In this document: positions 34,847 to 44,529 of the stretch, piece by piece
Numbering within the stretch: the first letter of the stretch is position 1
Layout: the number at the start of each line of letters is the position of its first letter
Assembly (NCBI RefSeq): GCF_009649815.1
Contig: NZ_WJIC01000003.1
Location: 1 to 64,000, forward strand
Direction of reading: 5' to 3'
Origin: Nocardia sp. SYP-A9097
GTDB taxonomy: Bacteria; Actinomycetota; Actinomycetes; Mycobacteriales; Mycobacteriaceae
DNA length: 64,000 bases
Made by a program: the position numbers and the translations under genes
Notes under the pieces: generated by a model
Seen by the model: the letters and a program-made list of their open reading frames with translations, nothing else
Database searches by the model: none
Told to the model about the DNA's origin: nothing

Positions 34847-37204
34847 ATGACACAGAATCTGGAGAAGGCGAACGCCGGGCAATCGGAGAATGGCGATTCC
34901 GTCACTCCCGCGCCCGGCGCTCCTGTGCGCTCCGCCTCGGCCGCCGTCCCCACTTCCGCGTCCCGTCGCGTCCGCGCCCGCCTCGCCCGCCGGATGACCG
35001 GACAGCGCGGCATCGCCGCGGTGAAACCGGTGCTCGAGCCCTTGGCGACGGTGCATCGCGAGCTGTATCCGAAGGCGAATCTCGCTCTGCTGCAACGGGC
35101 TTTCGATGTCGCGGACGAGAAGCATCAGCATCAGTTCCGTAAGTCGGGCGACCCGTACATCACCCATCCGCTGGCGGTCGCGAACATTCTGGCCGAGCTC
35201 GGCATGGACACCACCACGCTGGTGGCGGCCCTGCTGCACGACACGGTCGAGGACACCGGCTACTCGCTGCAGGAGCTGACCGACGAGTTCGGCACCGAGG
35301 TCGCCCACCTGGTCGACGGTGTGACGAAACTCGACAAGGTCAATCTGGGTGCTGCCGCCGAGGCCGAGACCATCCGCAAAATGATCATCGCCATGGCGCG
35401 TGACCCGCGCGTACTGGTCATCAAGGTCGCCGACCGGCTGCACAATATGCGCACCATGCGCTTCCTGCCGCCGGAGAAGCAGGCCAAGAAGGCGCGCGAA
35501 ACCCTCGAGGTAATCGCCCCGCTGGCGCATCGACTCGGTATGGCCACGGTCAAATGGGAGTTGGAGGATCTCGCTTTCGCGATCCTGCACCCCAAGAAGT
35601 ACGACGAGATCGTGCGCCTGGTCGCCGACCGCGCGCCCTCACGTGACACGTACCTGGCACGGGTGCGCGACGAGATCGTCAATACTCTGGCGGCGAGCCG
35701 GATCAACGCGATTGTCGAGGGCCGTCCCAAGCACTACTGGTCCATCTATCAGAAGATGATCGTCAAGGGTAAAGACTTCGACGACATCCATGACCTGGTC
35801 GGTATCCGCATCCTCTGCGATGAGGTGCGGGACTGCTATGCCGCTGTGGGCGTTGTGCATTCGCTGTGGCAGCCCATGGCCGGGCGGTTCAAGGACTACA
35901 TCGCCCAGCCGCGGTACGGCGTCTACCAGTCGCTGCACACCACCGTGGTCGGCCCGGACGGTAAGCCGCTGGAGGTGCAGATCCGCACCCAGGACATGCA
36001 CCGCACCGCCGAATTCGGTATCGCCGCGCACTGGCGGTACAAGGAGACCAAGGGCAAGCACTCCAACGACTCCACCGAGGTCGACGATATGGCGTGGATG
36101 CGCCAGCTCCTCGACTGGCAGCGGGAGGCGGCCGACCCGGCCGAATTCCTGGAGTCGCTGCGCTTCGACCTGAAATCCCCGGAGATATTCGTCTTCACCC
36201 CCAAGGGCGAGGTCATTACGCTTCCGCAGAAGTCCACCCCGGTGGACTTCGCGTATGCCGTGCACACCGAGGTCGGCCACCGCTGCATCGGCGCGCGCGT
36301 GAACGGGCGCTTGGTCGCGCTGGAACGGCAGTTGGAGAACGGTGAGGTCGTCGAGATCTTCACCTCGAAGGCGCAGAACGCCGGACCCTCCCGCGACTGG
36401 GCCAACTTCGTGGTCTCCCCGCGCGCCAAGGCCAAGATCAGGCAGTGGTTCGCCAAGGAACGCCGCGAAGAGGCCCTGGAGGCGGGCAAGGATCAGATCT
36501 CCAAGGAGGTCCGCCGCTCCGGCCTGCCGCTGCAGCGCCTGATGAGCGCCGACGCCATGACCAGCCTCGCCGCCGAACTGCATTACGCGGATATCTCCGC
36601 GCTGTACACCGCGGTCGGCGAGAACCAGGTCTCGGCGCATCACGTGGTGCAACGCCTGATGGCGCAGCTCGGCGGGGTCAGCGATGTCGAGAACGAGCTG
36701 GCCGAAAGGTCGACGCCCTCAACGGTTCCCTCGCGCCAGCGCCTCACCGGCGATGCGGGCGTGGAGATTCCGGGCGCTCCGGGCACGGTGTCCAAGCTCG
36801 CCAAGTGCTGCACCCCGGTACCGGGCGACGAGATCATGGGCTTCGTGACCAGAGGCGGCGCGGTCAGCGTGCACCGCACCGACTGCACCAACGCGGATTC
36901 CCTACGCGCCCAACCGGAACGCATCATCGAGGTCAAATGGGCCCCGTCGCCGTCGTCGGTCTTCCTGGTCGCCATCCAGATCGAGGCCCTGGACCGGACT
37001 CGCCTGCTGTCGGATGTCACCAAGGTCCTGGCAGACGAGAAGGTCAATATCCTCTCGGCGGCGGTCACCACTTCCGGTGACCGAGTGGCGATTTCGAAGT
37101 TCACCTTCGAAATGGGCGACCCCAAGCATCTCGGTCATCTGCTGAATGTGGTCCGCAATGTGGAAGGCGTGTACGACGTCTACCGCGTAACCTCCGCTGC
37201 CTAG
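34847..37204 (+). CDS. relA: Bifunctional (p)ppGpp synthetase/hydrolase RelA/SpoT
   Basis: 785 residues from ATG at 34847 with GGGAGAGG upstream. The HD hydrolase domain is intact ([29 protein letters not shown] near 130, DRLHNMRTM). The synthetase domain ([20 protein letters not shown] near 295, GYQSLHT-like [13 protein letters not shown]) is followed by a TGS domain near 445-505 ([20 protein letters not shown]), a helical/zinc-finger-like region with [13 protein letters not shown], and a C-terminal ACT domain near 700-780. It makes and degrades the stringent-response alarmone. The first ~60 residues are a Ser/Ala/Pro-rich extension. Confidence 0.97.
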   Translation: MTQNLEKANAGQSENGDSVTPAPGAPVRSASAAVPTSASRRVRARLARRMTGQRGIAAVKPVLEPLATVHRELYPKANLALLQRAFDVADEKHQHQFRKSGDPYITHPLAVANILAELGMDTTTLVAALLHDTVEDTGYSLQELTDEFGTEVAHLVDGVTKLDKVNLGAAAEAETIRKMIIAMARDPRVLVIKVADRLHNMRTMRFLPPEKQAKKARETLEVIAPLAHRLGMATVKWELEDLAFAILHPKKYDEIVRLVADRAPSRDTYLARVRDEIVNTLAASRINAIVEGRPKHYWSIYQKMIVKGKDFDDIHDLVGIRILCDEVRDCYAAVGVVHSLWQPMAGRFKDYIAQPRYGVYQSLHTTVVGPDGKPLEVQIRTQDMHRTAEFGIAAHWRYKETKGKHSNDSTEVDDMAWMRQLLDWQREAADPAEFLESLRFDLKSPEIFVFTPKGEVITLPQKSTPVDFAYAVHTEVGHRCIGARVNGRLVALERQLENGEVVEIFTSKAQNAGPSRDWANFVVSPRAKAKIRQWFAKERREEALEAGKDQISKEVRRSGLPLQRLMSADAMTSLAAELHYADISALYTAVGENQVSAHHVVQRLMAQLGGVSDVENELAERSTPSTVPSRQRLTGDAGVEIPGAPGTVSKLAKCCTPVPGDEIMGFVTRGGAVSVHRTDCTNADSLRAQPERIIEVKWAPSPSSVFLVAIQIEALDRTRLLSDVTKVLADEKVNILSAAVTTSGDRVAISKFTFEMGDPKHLGHLLNVVRNVEGVYDVYRVTSAA

Positions 37205-37228
37205 ACGGCTCTTCGAAATCCCGCACAG

Positions 37229-37257
37229 CGGCGCTTCCCACCTCGAGGGAAGCGCCG
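37229..37257 (+). terminator. Terminator of relA
   Basis: Perfect 11-bp inverted repeat (37229-37239 with 37247-37257, 7-nt loop) 25 bases after the relA stop, followed by TTCTGCTGT. Confidence 0.75.
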
Positions 37258-37343
37258 TTCTGCTGTGCGCGCTCGAAATCGGCACCGGTGAAGAAACTTT
37301 CGTGAATCGGGAATCAAGATCCACCTCGAGTAATCTCGGCCTC

Positions 37344-37850
37344 ATGTCCGTTGACAACTCGTCCGCTCAGCCGGTTGGTAAGGATCGCGCACACGCCCTC
37401 GGCCGCGAACTGATCGAGGTGCATGACTGGCTGCGGGGCGAATTGTCGTGTGTCACAGCCGAACTCGACACCTACATCGCCGGAGGGACGCAGCCGACTC
37501 AGTTGCGGGCGCACTGCCTGGCCTTCTGTGCGGCGTTGTCCAGGCATTACATCGGTGAGGATGAGACGGCGTTCCCTGTGCTGGCTCGTCAGTATCCAGA
37601 GCTGGCGCCGGTGCTCGAGGGTCTGGCCCAGGACCATCACCTGGTGGCCGATATCCTCCGCCGCCTACAGGCGCTGATCGAGACGGTCGATGCGGGCAAT
37701 GCCGGGACGGTGCAGGGTGAATTGGCCGGGCTCGCAGCGATTCTCGAGTCGCACTTCCAGTGGGAGGAGCGCCGGATCGTCACCGCGCTGAACGAACTCT
37801 CCGGCGGATCCACCGGGGCGGAGCTGTTCGGGGTCAATCCGCCACACTGA
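37344..37850 (+). CDS. Hemerythrin-like cation-binding protein
   Basis: 168 residues from ATG at 37344. A single four-helix hemerythrin domain contains the expected ligands: EVHDWLRGEL, RAHCLAFCAALSRHYIGEDE, QDHHLVADILRR and ESHFQWEERRIV. Such proteins bind a di-iron centre and sense or store O2, NO or iron in the cytosol. No partner gene is nearby. The ribosome site is weak. Confidence 0.85.
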   Translation: MSVDNSSAQPVGKDRAHALGRELIEVHDWLRGELSCVTAELDTYIAGGTQPTQLRAHCLAFCAALSRHYIGEDETAFPVLARQYPELAPVLEGLAQDHHLVADILRRLQALIETVDAGNAGTVQGELAGLAAILESHFQWEERRIVTALNELSGGSTGAELFGVNPPH

Positions 37851-38087
37851 TCCGCCCACCACCCGGCCGGCCGCAGGAGGCCGCTGCCGTCACAGTGATC
37901 ATTCTCAGCGCGCCGGTAATAGTCATCCGCTATCGAAACGGGGCGAAGACTCCGGCTCGCTCGGTGTGCTCATGGCCGTTCGATCGCTGGTCCTGATCCT
38001 GGTTTCGGTACCGGCCACCGGCCGGTGGATCGCCGCAGGTCGTAGCGCGATAGTCTGATCTTCCCAGCGCCACTACCAGGAGAGTTC

Positions 38088-38399
38088 ATGACCGCGTTCG
38101 AGAATGTCAGCGTCACCAAGAAGGCGAATGTCTACTTCGACGGCAAGTGCGTCAGCCACAATATCGAGTTGGCCGATGGCACCAGCAAGTCGGTCGGCGT
38201 CATCCTCCCGGCGACGCTGACCTTCAACACCGGCGCGCCCGAGATCATGGAGCTCATCGAGGGCGAAGCCAAGGTGACCCTGGCGGGTTCCGAGGAGACC
38301 GTCGTCTACAAGGGCGGCGAATCGTTCTCCGTCCCCGGTGACAGCAGCTTCCAGATCGAGGTCATCGAGCCCGTGCATTACGTCTGCCACTTCGGCTGA
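38088..38399 (+). CDS. ppnP: Pyrimidine/purine nucleoside phosphorylase (DUF1255)
   Basis: 103 residues, with CAGGAGAG a few bases before the ATG. The small cupin has the PpnP pattern throughout: VYFDGKCVSHNIELADGTSK, SVGVILPATLTFNTGAPEIM, ELIEGEAKVTL, FSVPGDSSFQIEV and HYVCHFG. The E. coli enzyme phosphorolyses several nucleosides to base and ribose-1-phosphate. It is a single-gene unit here. The 237 bases before it contain no gene that I can support. Confidence 0.9.
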   Translation: MTAFENVSVTKKANVYFDGKCVSHNIELADGTSKSVGVILPATLTFNTGAPEIMELIEGEAKVTLAGSEETVVYKGGESFSVPGDSSFQIEVIEPVHYVCHFG

Positions 38400-38473
38400 T
38401 CCGCCGCACGCCCGCGCCCGCGTCATCCCGGAGATGCCGCGGGCGTTGTGCATTCGCGGCAAAGCACGTGGGG

Positions 38474-39415
38474 TCAGAGGTAGCGGGTGTACCAGTCGAT
38501 GACGCGGCGCCAGGCTTCGGTGGCGGCGGCTGCGTTGTAGCGGGGCCCGGTGTCGTTGAAGAAGGCGTGGTCCGCGCCCTCGGCGATGAAGGATTCGTGG
38601 GTGGCGCCGGCCCTGTCGAGGGCGGCTTCGGCGGCGGGGCGGGAGGCGTCGACGCGGGAGTCGAGGGCACCGTAGACGGCGAGAACGGCTGCCTTGGTTC
38701 GGATTTCGCCATTGTCGGGGAACGGGCCGTAGAAGGGGGTGGCGGCCGCGAGCTCCGGGGTGCCGGAGGTGAGCAGCAGCCAGGTGAGTCCGCCGCCGAA
38801 GCAGAAACCGGTGGCGGCGAGCTTCTTTCCGGGTGTGCGGCGCTGGAGTTCGGCCAGCCCGGATCGCAGGTCGGCGAGGAAGCGTTCCTGAGGGAGTTTG
38901 CCGAGCGCGGCGGTGGCCGCGGCCGGGTCGGTGAAGGTGGCGGTGCCGCCCTCCTCGGAGAGCAGATCCACGGCGAGCGCGTTGTAGCCGATGCCCGCGA
39001 AACGTCCTGCGATGGAACGGATGTGGTCGGTGAGGCCCTTGTTCTCGTGAATCACCAGCACGCCGCCACGGGGTTGGGCGGCCGCCGACCAGGCTGCCTG
39101 GAGGGTGCGCCCCTCGGGACCGTCGAAGGTGATGGCGGTGGTGGGCAGGGCGGTACCGGACCCCGGCGGCGCACCGGCCACTGTCGTACCGCCACCTGCC
39201 GCGGTCGATCCCGGCGTACCGGAACCAGCGCCGGATGTCATTGGGGGAGTGCCGGATTGCTCTGCCTTGTCGGCGCAGGACGCGATCAGCGCCACGGCCG
39301 CGGGCGCACCCAGCCCGAGCAGCCCCAGTCGGCGCATTGCCTCGCGGCGACTGAGCAGCCCCTCGACATGGTCGGTCGCGATTTCCTCTGCGATATAGCG
39401 CTGCAGCGGTGTCAT
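38474..39415 (-). CDS. Dienelactone-hydrolase-family exported hydrolase
   Basis: 313 residues from ATG at 39415 (ATG at 39421 equally possible). The N-terminus carries SRREAMRRLGLLGLGAPAAV and a lipobox-like ALIASCAD, so it is probably exported, possibly through Tat, and lipidated. The alpha/beta-hydrolase domain has the DLH nucleophile Cys in GFCFGGG and the His in EGADHAFFND, with Asp expected in VYGALDSRVD. Known members hydrolyse dienelactone, but exported ones act on other esters. It is divergent from the quinone-oxidoreductase gene. Confidence 0.83.
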   Translation of the reverse strand: MTPLQRYIAEEIATDHVEGLLSRREAMRRLGLLGLGAPAAVALIASCADKAEQSGTPPMTSGAGSGTPGSTAAGGGTTVAGAPPGSGTALPTTAITFDGPEGRTLQAAWSAAAQPRGGVLVIHENKGLTDHIRSIAGRFAGIGYNALAVDLLSEEGGTATFTDPAAATAALGKLPQERFLADLRSGLAELQRRTPGKKLAATGFCFGGGLTWLLLTSGTPELAAATPFYGPFPDNGEIRTKAAVLAVYGALDSRVDASRPAAEAALDRAGATHESFIAEGADHAFFNDTGPRYNAAAATEAWRRVIDWYTRYL

Positions 39416-39516
39416 GACCATCAGCCTAGGCGCCGCCCCGCGGAGAGAGGGAACAGAAATGCCCTCTCGTCGTTATGACTTCACATCGCTGTAAATCAGG
39501 ATCTGGAGGTTGCGTA

Positions 39517-40488
39517 ATGCGCGCAGTGCTTGTCGAGGAGTTCGGTGGGCCCGAGGTGCTGCAGGTGGTGGAGCTCGACACTCCCGAACCCGGGGCAGGG
39601 GAGGTGACCATCGATGTCGCCTACGTGGGCGTGAACTTCGCGGACCTGCAGGCGCGGTCCATCGGCTATCGGGTGCCCGGCCTGCCGTTCGTGCCGGGCC
39701 TGGAACTCTCCGGCCGGATTCGCGCCCTCGGCGCGGGCGTCGAGGGATTCACCGTCGGTCAGCACGTGGCCGCGATTACCGAGGGCGGCGCGTACGCGGA
39801 GATCGTCAGGGCCAAGGCCGCGACCGTCTTCCCGGTTCCCGAGGGCGTCGACTTGCGTACCGCCGCAACGCTTCCCACCGTTCTGCCGACCGCGTACGCG
39901 CTGGTGAACACCGTGGGCCGGGTGCAGCCGGGTGAGACGGTACTGGTGCAGGCCGCCGCGGGTGGCGTCGGCACGGTCGTGGGTCAGGTGGCCAAGCTCT
40001 CCGGTGCGGGCGCGGTGTACGGCGTGGTCTCGAGCGCTGCCAAGGCGGATTACGCACGCAAGCTCGGCTACGACGACGCGTTTCTGACCGATACCTTCGA
40101 TGCCGATGTCCGGGCGGCCACGGGTGGCCGTGGTGTGGACCTGGTCCTGGATCCGGTAGGCGGTGAAACCATGCGCCGCAGTCTCGAAACCCTCGCGCTC
40201 TTCGGCCGCCTGGTCTCGTTCGGCAATGCGAGTGGGGAGCCCGCCTGGCAGGTCGGTCAGCCCGAGCTGTACCCGCGCGGTCGCTCCATTTCCGGCTTCT
40301 CGATTCTCAGCCTGACCGCGACCGAACCGCAGGTGCTGCGTGAAATCGCTTCCCGCGCCTTCGAATTGGTGACCAGCGGCAAGGTGGAGTTGCCCATCAC
40401 CGCGGAGTTCCCGCTCGCCGAGGCCGTCGGCGCGCATCGCCTGATGGGTGGCCGCACCTCCACCGGCAAGCTCATTCTCGCGGTCTGA
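39517..40488 (+). CDS. NADPH:quinone oxidoreductase, zinc-independent MDR family
   Basis: 323 residues from ATG at 39517 with GGAGG upstream. Typical quinone reductase of the medium-chain superfamily: N-terminal GroES-like domain (VGVNFADLQAR, LPFVPGLELSGRI), nucleotide site QAAAGGVGTVVGQVAKL, then GRGVDLVLDPVGGETM and GRLVSFGNASG. No zinc-ligand Cys or His pattern is seen. It likely reduces quinones or enones with NADPH in the cytosol. Confidence 0.9.
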   Translation: MRAVLVEEFGGPEVLQVVELDTPEPGAGEVTIDVAYVGVNFADLQARSIGYRVPGLPFVPGLELSGRIRALGAGVEGFTVGQHVAAITEGGAYAEIVRAKAATVFPVPEGVDLRTAATLPTVLPTAYALVNTVGRVQPGETVLVQAAAGGVGTVVGQVAKLSGAGAVYGVVSSAAKADYARKLGYDDAFLTDTFDADVRAATGGRGVDLVLDPVGGETMRRSLETLALFGRLVSFGNASGEPAWQVGQPELYPRGRSISGFSILSLTATEPQVLREIASRAFELVTSGKVELPITAEFPLAEAVGAHRLMGGRTSTGKLILAV

Positions 40489-40565
40489 CGAACCGTCGGC
40501 ACTGCCTCCACAAAGCCGAAACCGGCCGAGAGCCAACCTCTCTCGACCGGTTCGGCGGGTGGTGA

Positions 40566-41327
40566 CTAGCGCGGTGCCATGCGGATCGCGCCATCCAGTC
40601 GGATGACCTCACCGTTCAGCATCGGGTTCTCCACAATGTGGCGCACCAGCGCCGCGTACTCGGACGGATCGCCGAGCCGGGCCGGGTGCGGCACCTGCGC
40701 GCCCAGGGCCGCGATGGTCGCTTCGGGCACCTTGGCGAAAATGGGCGTGTGGAACAGGCCCGGCGCGATGGTCATGACGCGAATCTTGTACGAGGCCAGG
40801 TCACGCGCGACCGGCAGCGTCAGTCCCACGATGCCGCCCTTGGAGGCGGAGTAGGCGGCCTGCCCGATCTGCCCGTCGTAGGCCGCCACGGAGGCGGTGT
40901 TGACGATGACGCCGCGCTCGCCGTCGGCCTCCTCGGTGGTCGAAATGCGTTCGGCCGCAAGGCGAATCACATTGAACGTGCCGATCAGGTTCACGTTGAT
41001 GATCTTCTTGAACGAGTCGAGCGGGAACGCACCCTGCTTGCCGACCGTCTTGATGGCATTGCCGAGTCCGGCGCAGTTGACCGCGATTCGCAGCGTGCCG
41101 AGGGCCTGCGCTGCGTCCAGAGCCGCGGTTACATCCTCTTCACTGGTCACGTCGCCGGGCGAGAACGCCACGCGCTCACCGAGTTCCTCGGCGATGGTCT
41201 TGCCATCGGACGAGGGAAGGTCGAGGATAACGACCTTCGCGCCGGCCGAGTGCAGTTCCCGCACGGTGGCCAGGCCGAGTCCCGAGGCGCCACCGGTTAC
41301 GACCGCGGCGATGTCTGCTGTCTTCAC
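40566..41327 (-). CDS. Short-chain dehydrogenase, 3-hydroxyacyl-CoA dehydrogenase type 2-like
   Basis: 253 residues from GTG at 41327 with GGAGG upstream. Rossmann motif [17 protein letters not shown], acidic residue after the second strand ([11 protein letters not shown], favouring NAD), VNCAGLGNA, active-site Ser in [11 protein letters not shown] and YSASKGG. The pattern [11 protein letters not shown] and the ending are close to human HSD17B10-like enzymes that oxidise 3-hydroxyacyl-CoA or hydroxysteroids. It reads away from the T4SS-like locus. Confidence 0.9.
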   Translation of the reverse strand: MKTADIAAVVTGGASGLGLATVRELHSAGAKVVILDLPSSDGKTIAEELGERVAFSPGDVTSEEDVTAALDAAQALGTLRIAVNCAGLGNAIKTVGKQGAFPLDSFKKIINVNLIGTFNVIRLAAERISTTEEADGERGVIVNTASVAAYDGQIGQAAYSASKGGIVGLTLPVARDLASYKIRVMTIAPGLFHTPIFAKVPEATIAALGAQVPHPARLGDPSEYAALVRHIVENPMLNGEVIRLDGAIRMAPR

Positions 41328-41610
41328 AAAACCTCCAAATAGCTGGTCTTGTGAATGTAGATTCTGCTCTGGCGGTGCGGAAAAGCGGGTCCCCGGCGTG
41401 GTGTGCACACGTCGCTGACGGGTCTGCTATCGCGCACGCGCGTGATTGGAGGGGTGTACTCCGGCGCGTCGAGTCGTTGGAATCCTGCACATACGAAATA
41501 ATTTCCGATCGGGACCGTCTGGACCGCGGCGCACCCGGCTGCGCGGTGACGGCGGGCCGCCGTACGACCACCGATCGCCCGTCACGACCAACCGCCGAGA
41601 GGGTCCGACG

Positions 41611-42306
41611 ATGCAGCATGACGCGCCTGGCTCCGCGAAGACGCGAGCAATGTTGAAGTCGTACAAAAAAGTCTCCCGCTGGTATCCCGCGCTGGAACCG
41701 GTCACCACCGACGGCAGTGCACCCGAGTTCGCGGATACGCACGGCGAGACGGGTTTCGGAGCCGATGACGGTCCGGCCCGCTATCCGCACTACATCCAGG
41801 ATGACGAACCCGAGCTGGATATCCCGCCGGTGCCCGAATCCGTACTGCGACGCACGCATTTCTCCGGCGCGTGGTCCGATTGGATGACCGATCGCGAGTT
41901 CGCTTCCTACACACCGCAACTCCGCTATCGCGGATCGACGGTGCTGGAATTCCCCTGGGAGGGTGCGCAAGACGGCGCACGCGACAGCAACCCGGCCGGT
42001 CTCTCCTCGGCATTGCCGGACGCGGTGCGCGAGCCCGATTCGGTGAAGTCGGTCTCACCCGAGCAGTTTCGGCGCCGACGGCTCTTAGCACTGCTGTTCC
42101 TGATTGTTGCCATCCTGTTGCTAGCCGCTGGCGGAGGAGTTGCTCTCTATGTGCTCAACTCACACAGCGGCACTTCGCAATCCATCGGCACACTCGGAGG
42201 GGACGCCCGTTCCGGTCCGAGCGATCACCAGGCGGCGTACAACGAAATGACGGCCACCGTGGCGATCGGCGACCATATCCCCACCGCGGGCATTCCGGCT
42301 GGATAA
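41611..42306 (+). CDS. First gene of T4SS-like locus: single-helix membrane protein
   Basis: 231 residues from ATG at 41611 with GAGAGGG upstream. About 165 hydrophilic, acidic, Pro-containing cytoplasmic residues (DDEPELDIPPVPESV) precede one transmembrane helix at about 158-182 (LLALLFLIVAILLLAAGGGV) and a short extracytoplasmic tail. No family was recognised. It heads the locus and is followed 18 bases later by the MinD-like gene, so it may anchor or recruit those proteins. Confidence 0.7.
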   Translation: MQHDAPGSAKTRAMLKSYKKVSRWYPALEPVTTDGSAPEFADTHGETGFGADDGPARYPHYIQDDEPELDIPPVPESVLRRTHFSGAWSDWMTDREFASYTPQLRYRGSTVLEFPWEGAQDGARDSNPAGLSSALPDAVREPDSVKSVSPEQFRRRRLLALLFLIVAILLLAAGGGVALYVLNSHSGTSQSIGTLGGDARSGPSDHQAAYNEMTATVAIGDHIPTAGIPAG

Positions 42307-42324
42307 GAGGGAGAGCTGAAAACG

Positions 42325-43200
42325 ATGGATCAGGACTGGAGCCGCTGGCTCGACGAGGTGCCCGAAGAGGGCGAATCGTCGAGTCCCGCCACGCGTTCCA
42401 AGGCTCCGGTGGTGCGGCTGCGCAAGCGCCGCGGCGACTCCGGCGAACCCGGTCCGGCGCAGCGCCCGATCCTGGTGGTCGGCGGCTGCGGCGGTGCCGG
42501 CACCACCACGACCGCGCTCGGCATCGCCGGTGAGATCGGTGCGGGCGGTGCGCAAACAGTAGCCGTGGACGCCACTTTCGCGGGCAGCGATCTCGCATTA
42601 CGCGGCGCCGATGAGCATTTGAGCCCGATCAGCCTGCAATCGTGGCTCTACGGCCGCGGTGACGACGAGGCCGCGCCGCTCAAGGAATGCCTCTCCCGCG
42701 CCACCTCCGGCATCGGCCTGCTGTGGCGCGATCCGGCCCCACTGCGCCGCCGCGCCACGTATCTGACGGTCGCGCGCGCCATCAACGACTCGGGGTACAC
42801 GCCCGTCTATGACGGCGGTAGCCCGATCGCCAGCCGTCATCTGCGTCCACTGCTGGAGGACGGCGATATCGCTCTCGTGCTTGCCATTCCGGCCCGCGCG
42901 GACGCCGCGAACCGGTTGCGGGTGACCCTCGAGTGGCTTGACGATCAGTTCGGCGGACCCGGCGAAGGACAGGGGGGCGGAATTGTCGGCGACACCACAA
43001 TCGTCGTCTCACATCAGTTGCCGGGCAGCGACTCTCGGGTCGCTGACCATTTGCGGGAACACCTCGACGGCTGGGTCGGTGACATCCTCGAACTGCCCTA
43101 CGACCCGCACCTGGCACGCGGAGAACTGGTGCGGCACAGCGATCTCGCCGCCGAGACACGCCGCGCGTATCGCCGGTTGCTTGCTGGGGTGGCATCATGA
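42325..43200 (+). CDS. MinD/ParA-like protein with degenerate P-loop
   Basis: 291 residues; GGGAGAG precedes the ATG. The fold pattern of MinD-type ATPases is clear: ILVVGGCGGAGTTTTALGIA, then AVDATFAGSDLAL where the aspartate of the switch I/A' region would be, and VSHQLPGSDSRV. The P-loop lacks both the signature and the catalytic Lys (canonical KGGxGKT; here VGGCGGAGTT). It may not hydrolyse ATP. The stop overlaps the next start (ATGA). A role in positioning or regulating the secretion machine is inferred. Confidence 0.75.
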   Translation: MDQDWSRWLDEVPEEGESSSPATRSKAPVVRLRKRRGDSGEPGPAQRPILVVGGCGGAGTTTTALGIAGEIGAGGAQTVAVDATFAGSDLALRGADEHLSPISLQSWLYGRGDDEAAPLKECLSRATSGIGLLWRDPAPLRRRATYLTVARAINDSGYTPVYDGGSPIASRHLRPLLEDGDIALVLAIPARADAANRLRVTLEWLDDQFGGPGEGQGGGIVGDTTIVVSHQLPGSDSRVADHLREHLDGWVGDILELPYDPHLARGELVRHSDLAAETRRAYRRLLAGVAS

Positions 43201-43856
43201 CCGCAGCCATGAAGGAACGCCGATCTTCCTCCGAAACCGCTATGGCGGCTGGTGTGGTGCCACCCCCGGAGGCTCGCCGTGCACCGATTTGGGACCGTCC
43301 CGTACCCGGCGGAGGCCGCGCACCCCTGGTGTGGTTGCTCGGCGTGCACGGCGGCGCGGGTGCCAGCACCCTCGCGCATGTGCTTGCGCCGGCGGCGGAT
43401 TCGTATCGCCGCTGGCCCGGCGGCTTCGATCGGGAATCCCCGTTCGTCGTGCTGGTCGCCCGCGAAACCATCTCCGGGCTCACCCGCGCCCACGACCTGC
43501 TGCGCCAGCATCACGCGGGCCTGGCCGGCTCGTGTGAGGTGCTGGGCCTGGTGACCGTCGCCGCCCGCCCCGGCCGCATTCCGGTCGAGATTCGCCGCTA
43601 CCGCGAGGTAGTGGGCTCGCTGGCCGGTCAGGTCTGGCAGATGCCGTGGCACGAGGAGTGGACCCTGGTCGAGCCGGACCAACTCCCGGTGTGGTCGCCG
43701 GGCGATCAGGTCCCCGTCCAGCGCAAACGCAAAGCCGATGCGCTGCAGGAGGTTACGACCGACGTCCGGGAGATCGGCAGCGCCATCGTCGCCGCCGCGC
43801 AGGACGCTCTGGACGCACCCCGCCCGGACGCCCCCGAAGCCGGGGAGCGATCATGA
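43197..43856 (+). CDS. Second MinD-like/P-loop-like protein of the T4SS-like locus
   Basis: 219 residues; the start overlaps the previous stop. After a basic, Pro-rich N-terminus comes VWLLGVHGGAGASTLAHVLA, another P-loop that has the glycines and Ser/Thr but no Lys. Further strands (FVVLVARETISGLTRAHDLL, VLGLVTVAARPGRIP) fit a shortened Rossmann-like domain. The C-terminus is helical and acidic. It is probably a partner of the preceding product. Confidence 0.7.
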   Translation: MTAAMKERRSSSETAMAAGVVPPPEARRAPIWDRPVPGGGRAPLVWLLGVHGGAGASTLAHVLAPAADSYRRWPGGFDRESPFVVLVARETISGLTRAHDLLRQHHAGLAGSCEVLGLVTVAARPGRIPVEIRRYREVVGSLAGQVWQMPWHEEWTLVEPDQLPVWSPGDQVPVQRKRKADALQEVTTDVREIGSAIVAAAQDALDAPRPDAPEAGERS

Positions 43857-43955
43857 TCGACGATGTGAAGCGCTGCGCGCGAGCGGATTTCGCGCGAGAG
43901 TTGTCCTTTGGCGCCGTAATGAGCGGTGCCTCAGGCTGTTTGGAGATCGCGAACC

Positions 43956-44189
43956 ATGATGCTAACCACCTTGCACGCCGCTTCAGAGGTGCTGGCCCAG
44001 ATCGGCAACCCCACGCCGGAGGCGCCACCGGAGTCGGACAGGTGGATGAAGCTCGTGCGCTATCTCGTTTGGCTGGCAATGGTTTTGGGTGTGCTGGCGG
44101 TGTTCGGTGCCGTCATCGCCGCGGTGGTGCTGGTTATCCGGCGCCGGTCGCGGCCGAAGCCGCCGCAGGGTCCGTACGGACCTCGCTGA
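43956..44189 (+). CDS. Small single-helix membrane protein (T4SS-like locus)
   Basis: 77 residues from ATG at 43956, with GGAGA upstream. It contains QIGNPTPEAPPESDRWMKLV, then one helix (LVWLAMVLGVLAVFGAVIAA) and a basic Pro-rich tail. The GNPTPEAPP word and the following K-L-V-R-Y are shared with the next product, so the two are related. By size and position they could be pilin-like or VirB2/VirB3-type subunits. An alternative frame overlapping it is less convincing. Confidence 0.6.
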   Translation: MMLTTLHAASEVLAQIGNPTPEAPPESDRWMKLVRYLVWLAMVLGVLAVFGAVIAAVVLVIRRRSRPKPPQGPYGPR

Positions 44190-44232
44190 GCGGTGTTGTG
44201 ATTGACGATTTGCTAGTGAATAAGGACAGACA

Positions 44233-44529
44233 ATGAGCATGATCCTTGCCGCCGTACACGACGCGTACGGGACCATTCTTGGCCAGGGGGTCGGCAATCC
44301 GACCCCCGAGGCCCCGCCCGCGTCGGAGAAGTTGCTGAAGCTGGTTCGTTACTTCACTTGGTTCGTCCTGTTGTCGGGAATCATGGGAATCACCTACGCG
44401 GGCGGCAAGTTCGCCTGGGAGAAGTGGACGGGAGGCGGTTTGGAGTCGCCGAAGATGGTGGCGGGAGCCATGATTGGTGGAATCATCGCCACCAGTGCCG
44501 GGACCATCATGAATGCCGTGATCACGTAA
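44233..44529 (+). CDS. Pilin-sized membrane protein (VirB2-like candidate)
   Basis: 98 residues. After GVGNPTPEAPPASEKLLKLV it has two hydrophobic helices (YFTWFVLLSGIMGITYAGG, about 40-58, and MVAGAMIGGIIATSAGTIM, about 75-95) separated by a loop with Lys/Trp. Two helices with a short loop in about 100 residues is the layout of VirB2/TrbC-type T4SS pilins, although there is no cleavable signal. Its stop overlaps the next start (TAATG). Confidence 0.65.
   Translation: MSMILAAVHDAYGTILGQGVGNPTPEAPPASEKLLKLVRYFTWFVLLSGIMGITYAGGKFAWEKWTGGGLESPKMVAGAMIGGIIATSAGTIMNAVIT

Noticed and set aside
37972..38058. 28-codon hydrophobic frame before ppnP
   Set aside because: No ribosome site and no related sequence in the window; likely chance.
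43853..44236. Frame starting on the stop of the second MinD-like gene
   Set aside because: It would fully overlap the 43956-44189 gene; its product has no hydrophobic segment or family, whereas the overlapped frame shares sequence with the next gene.
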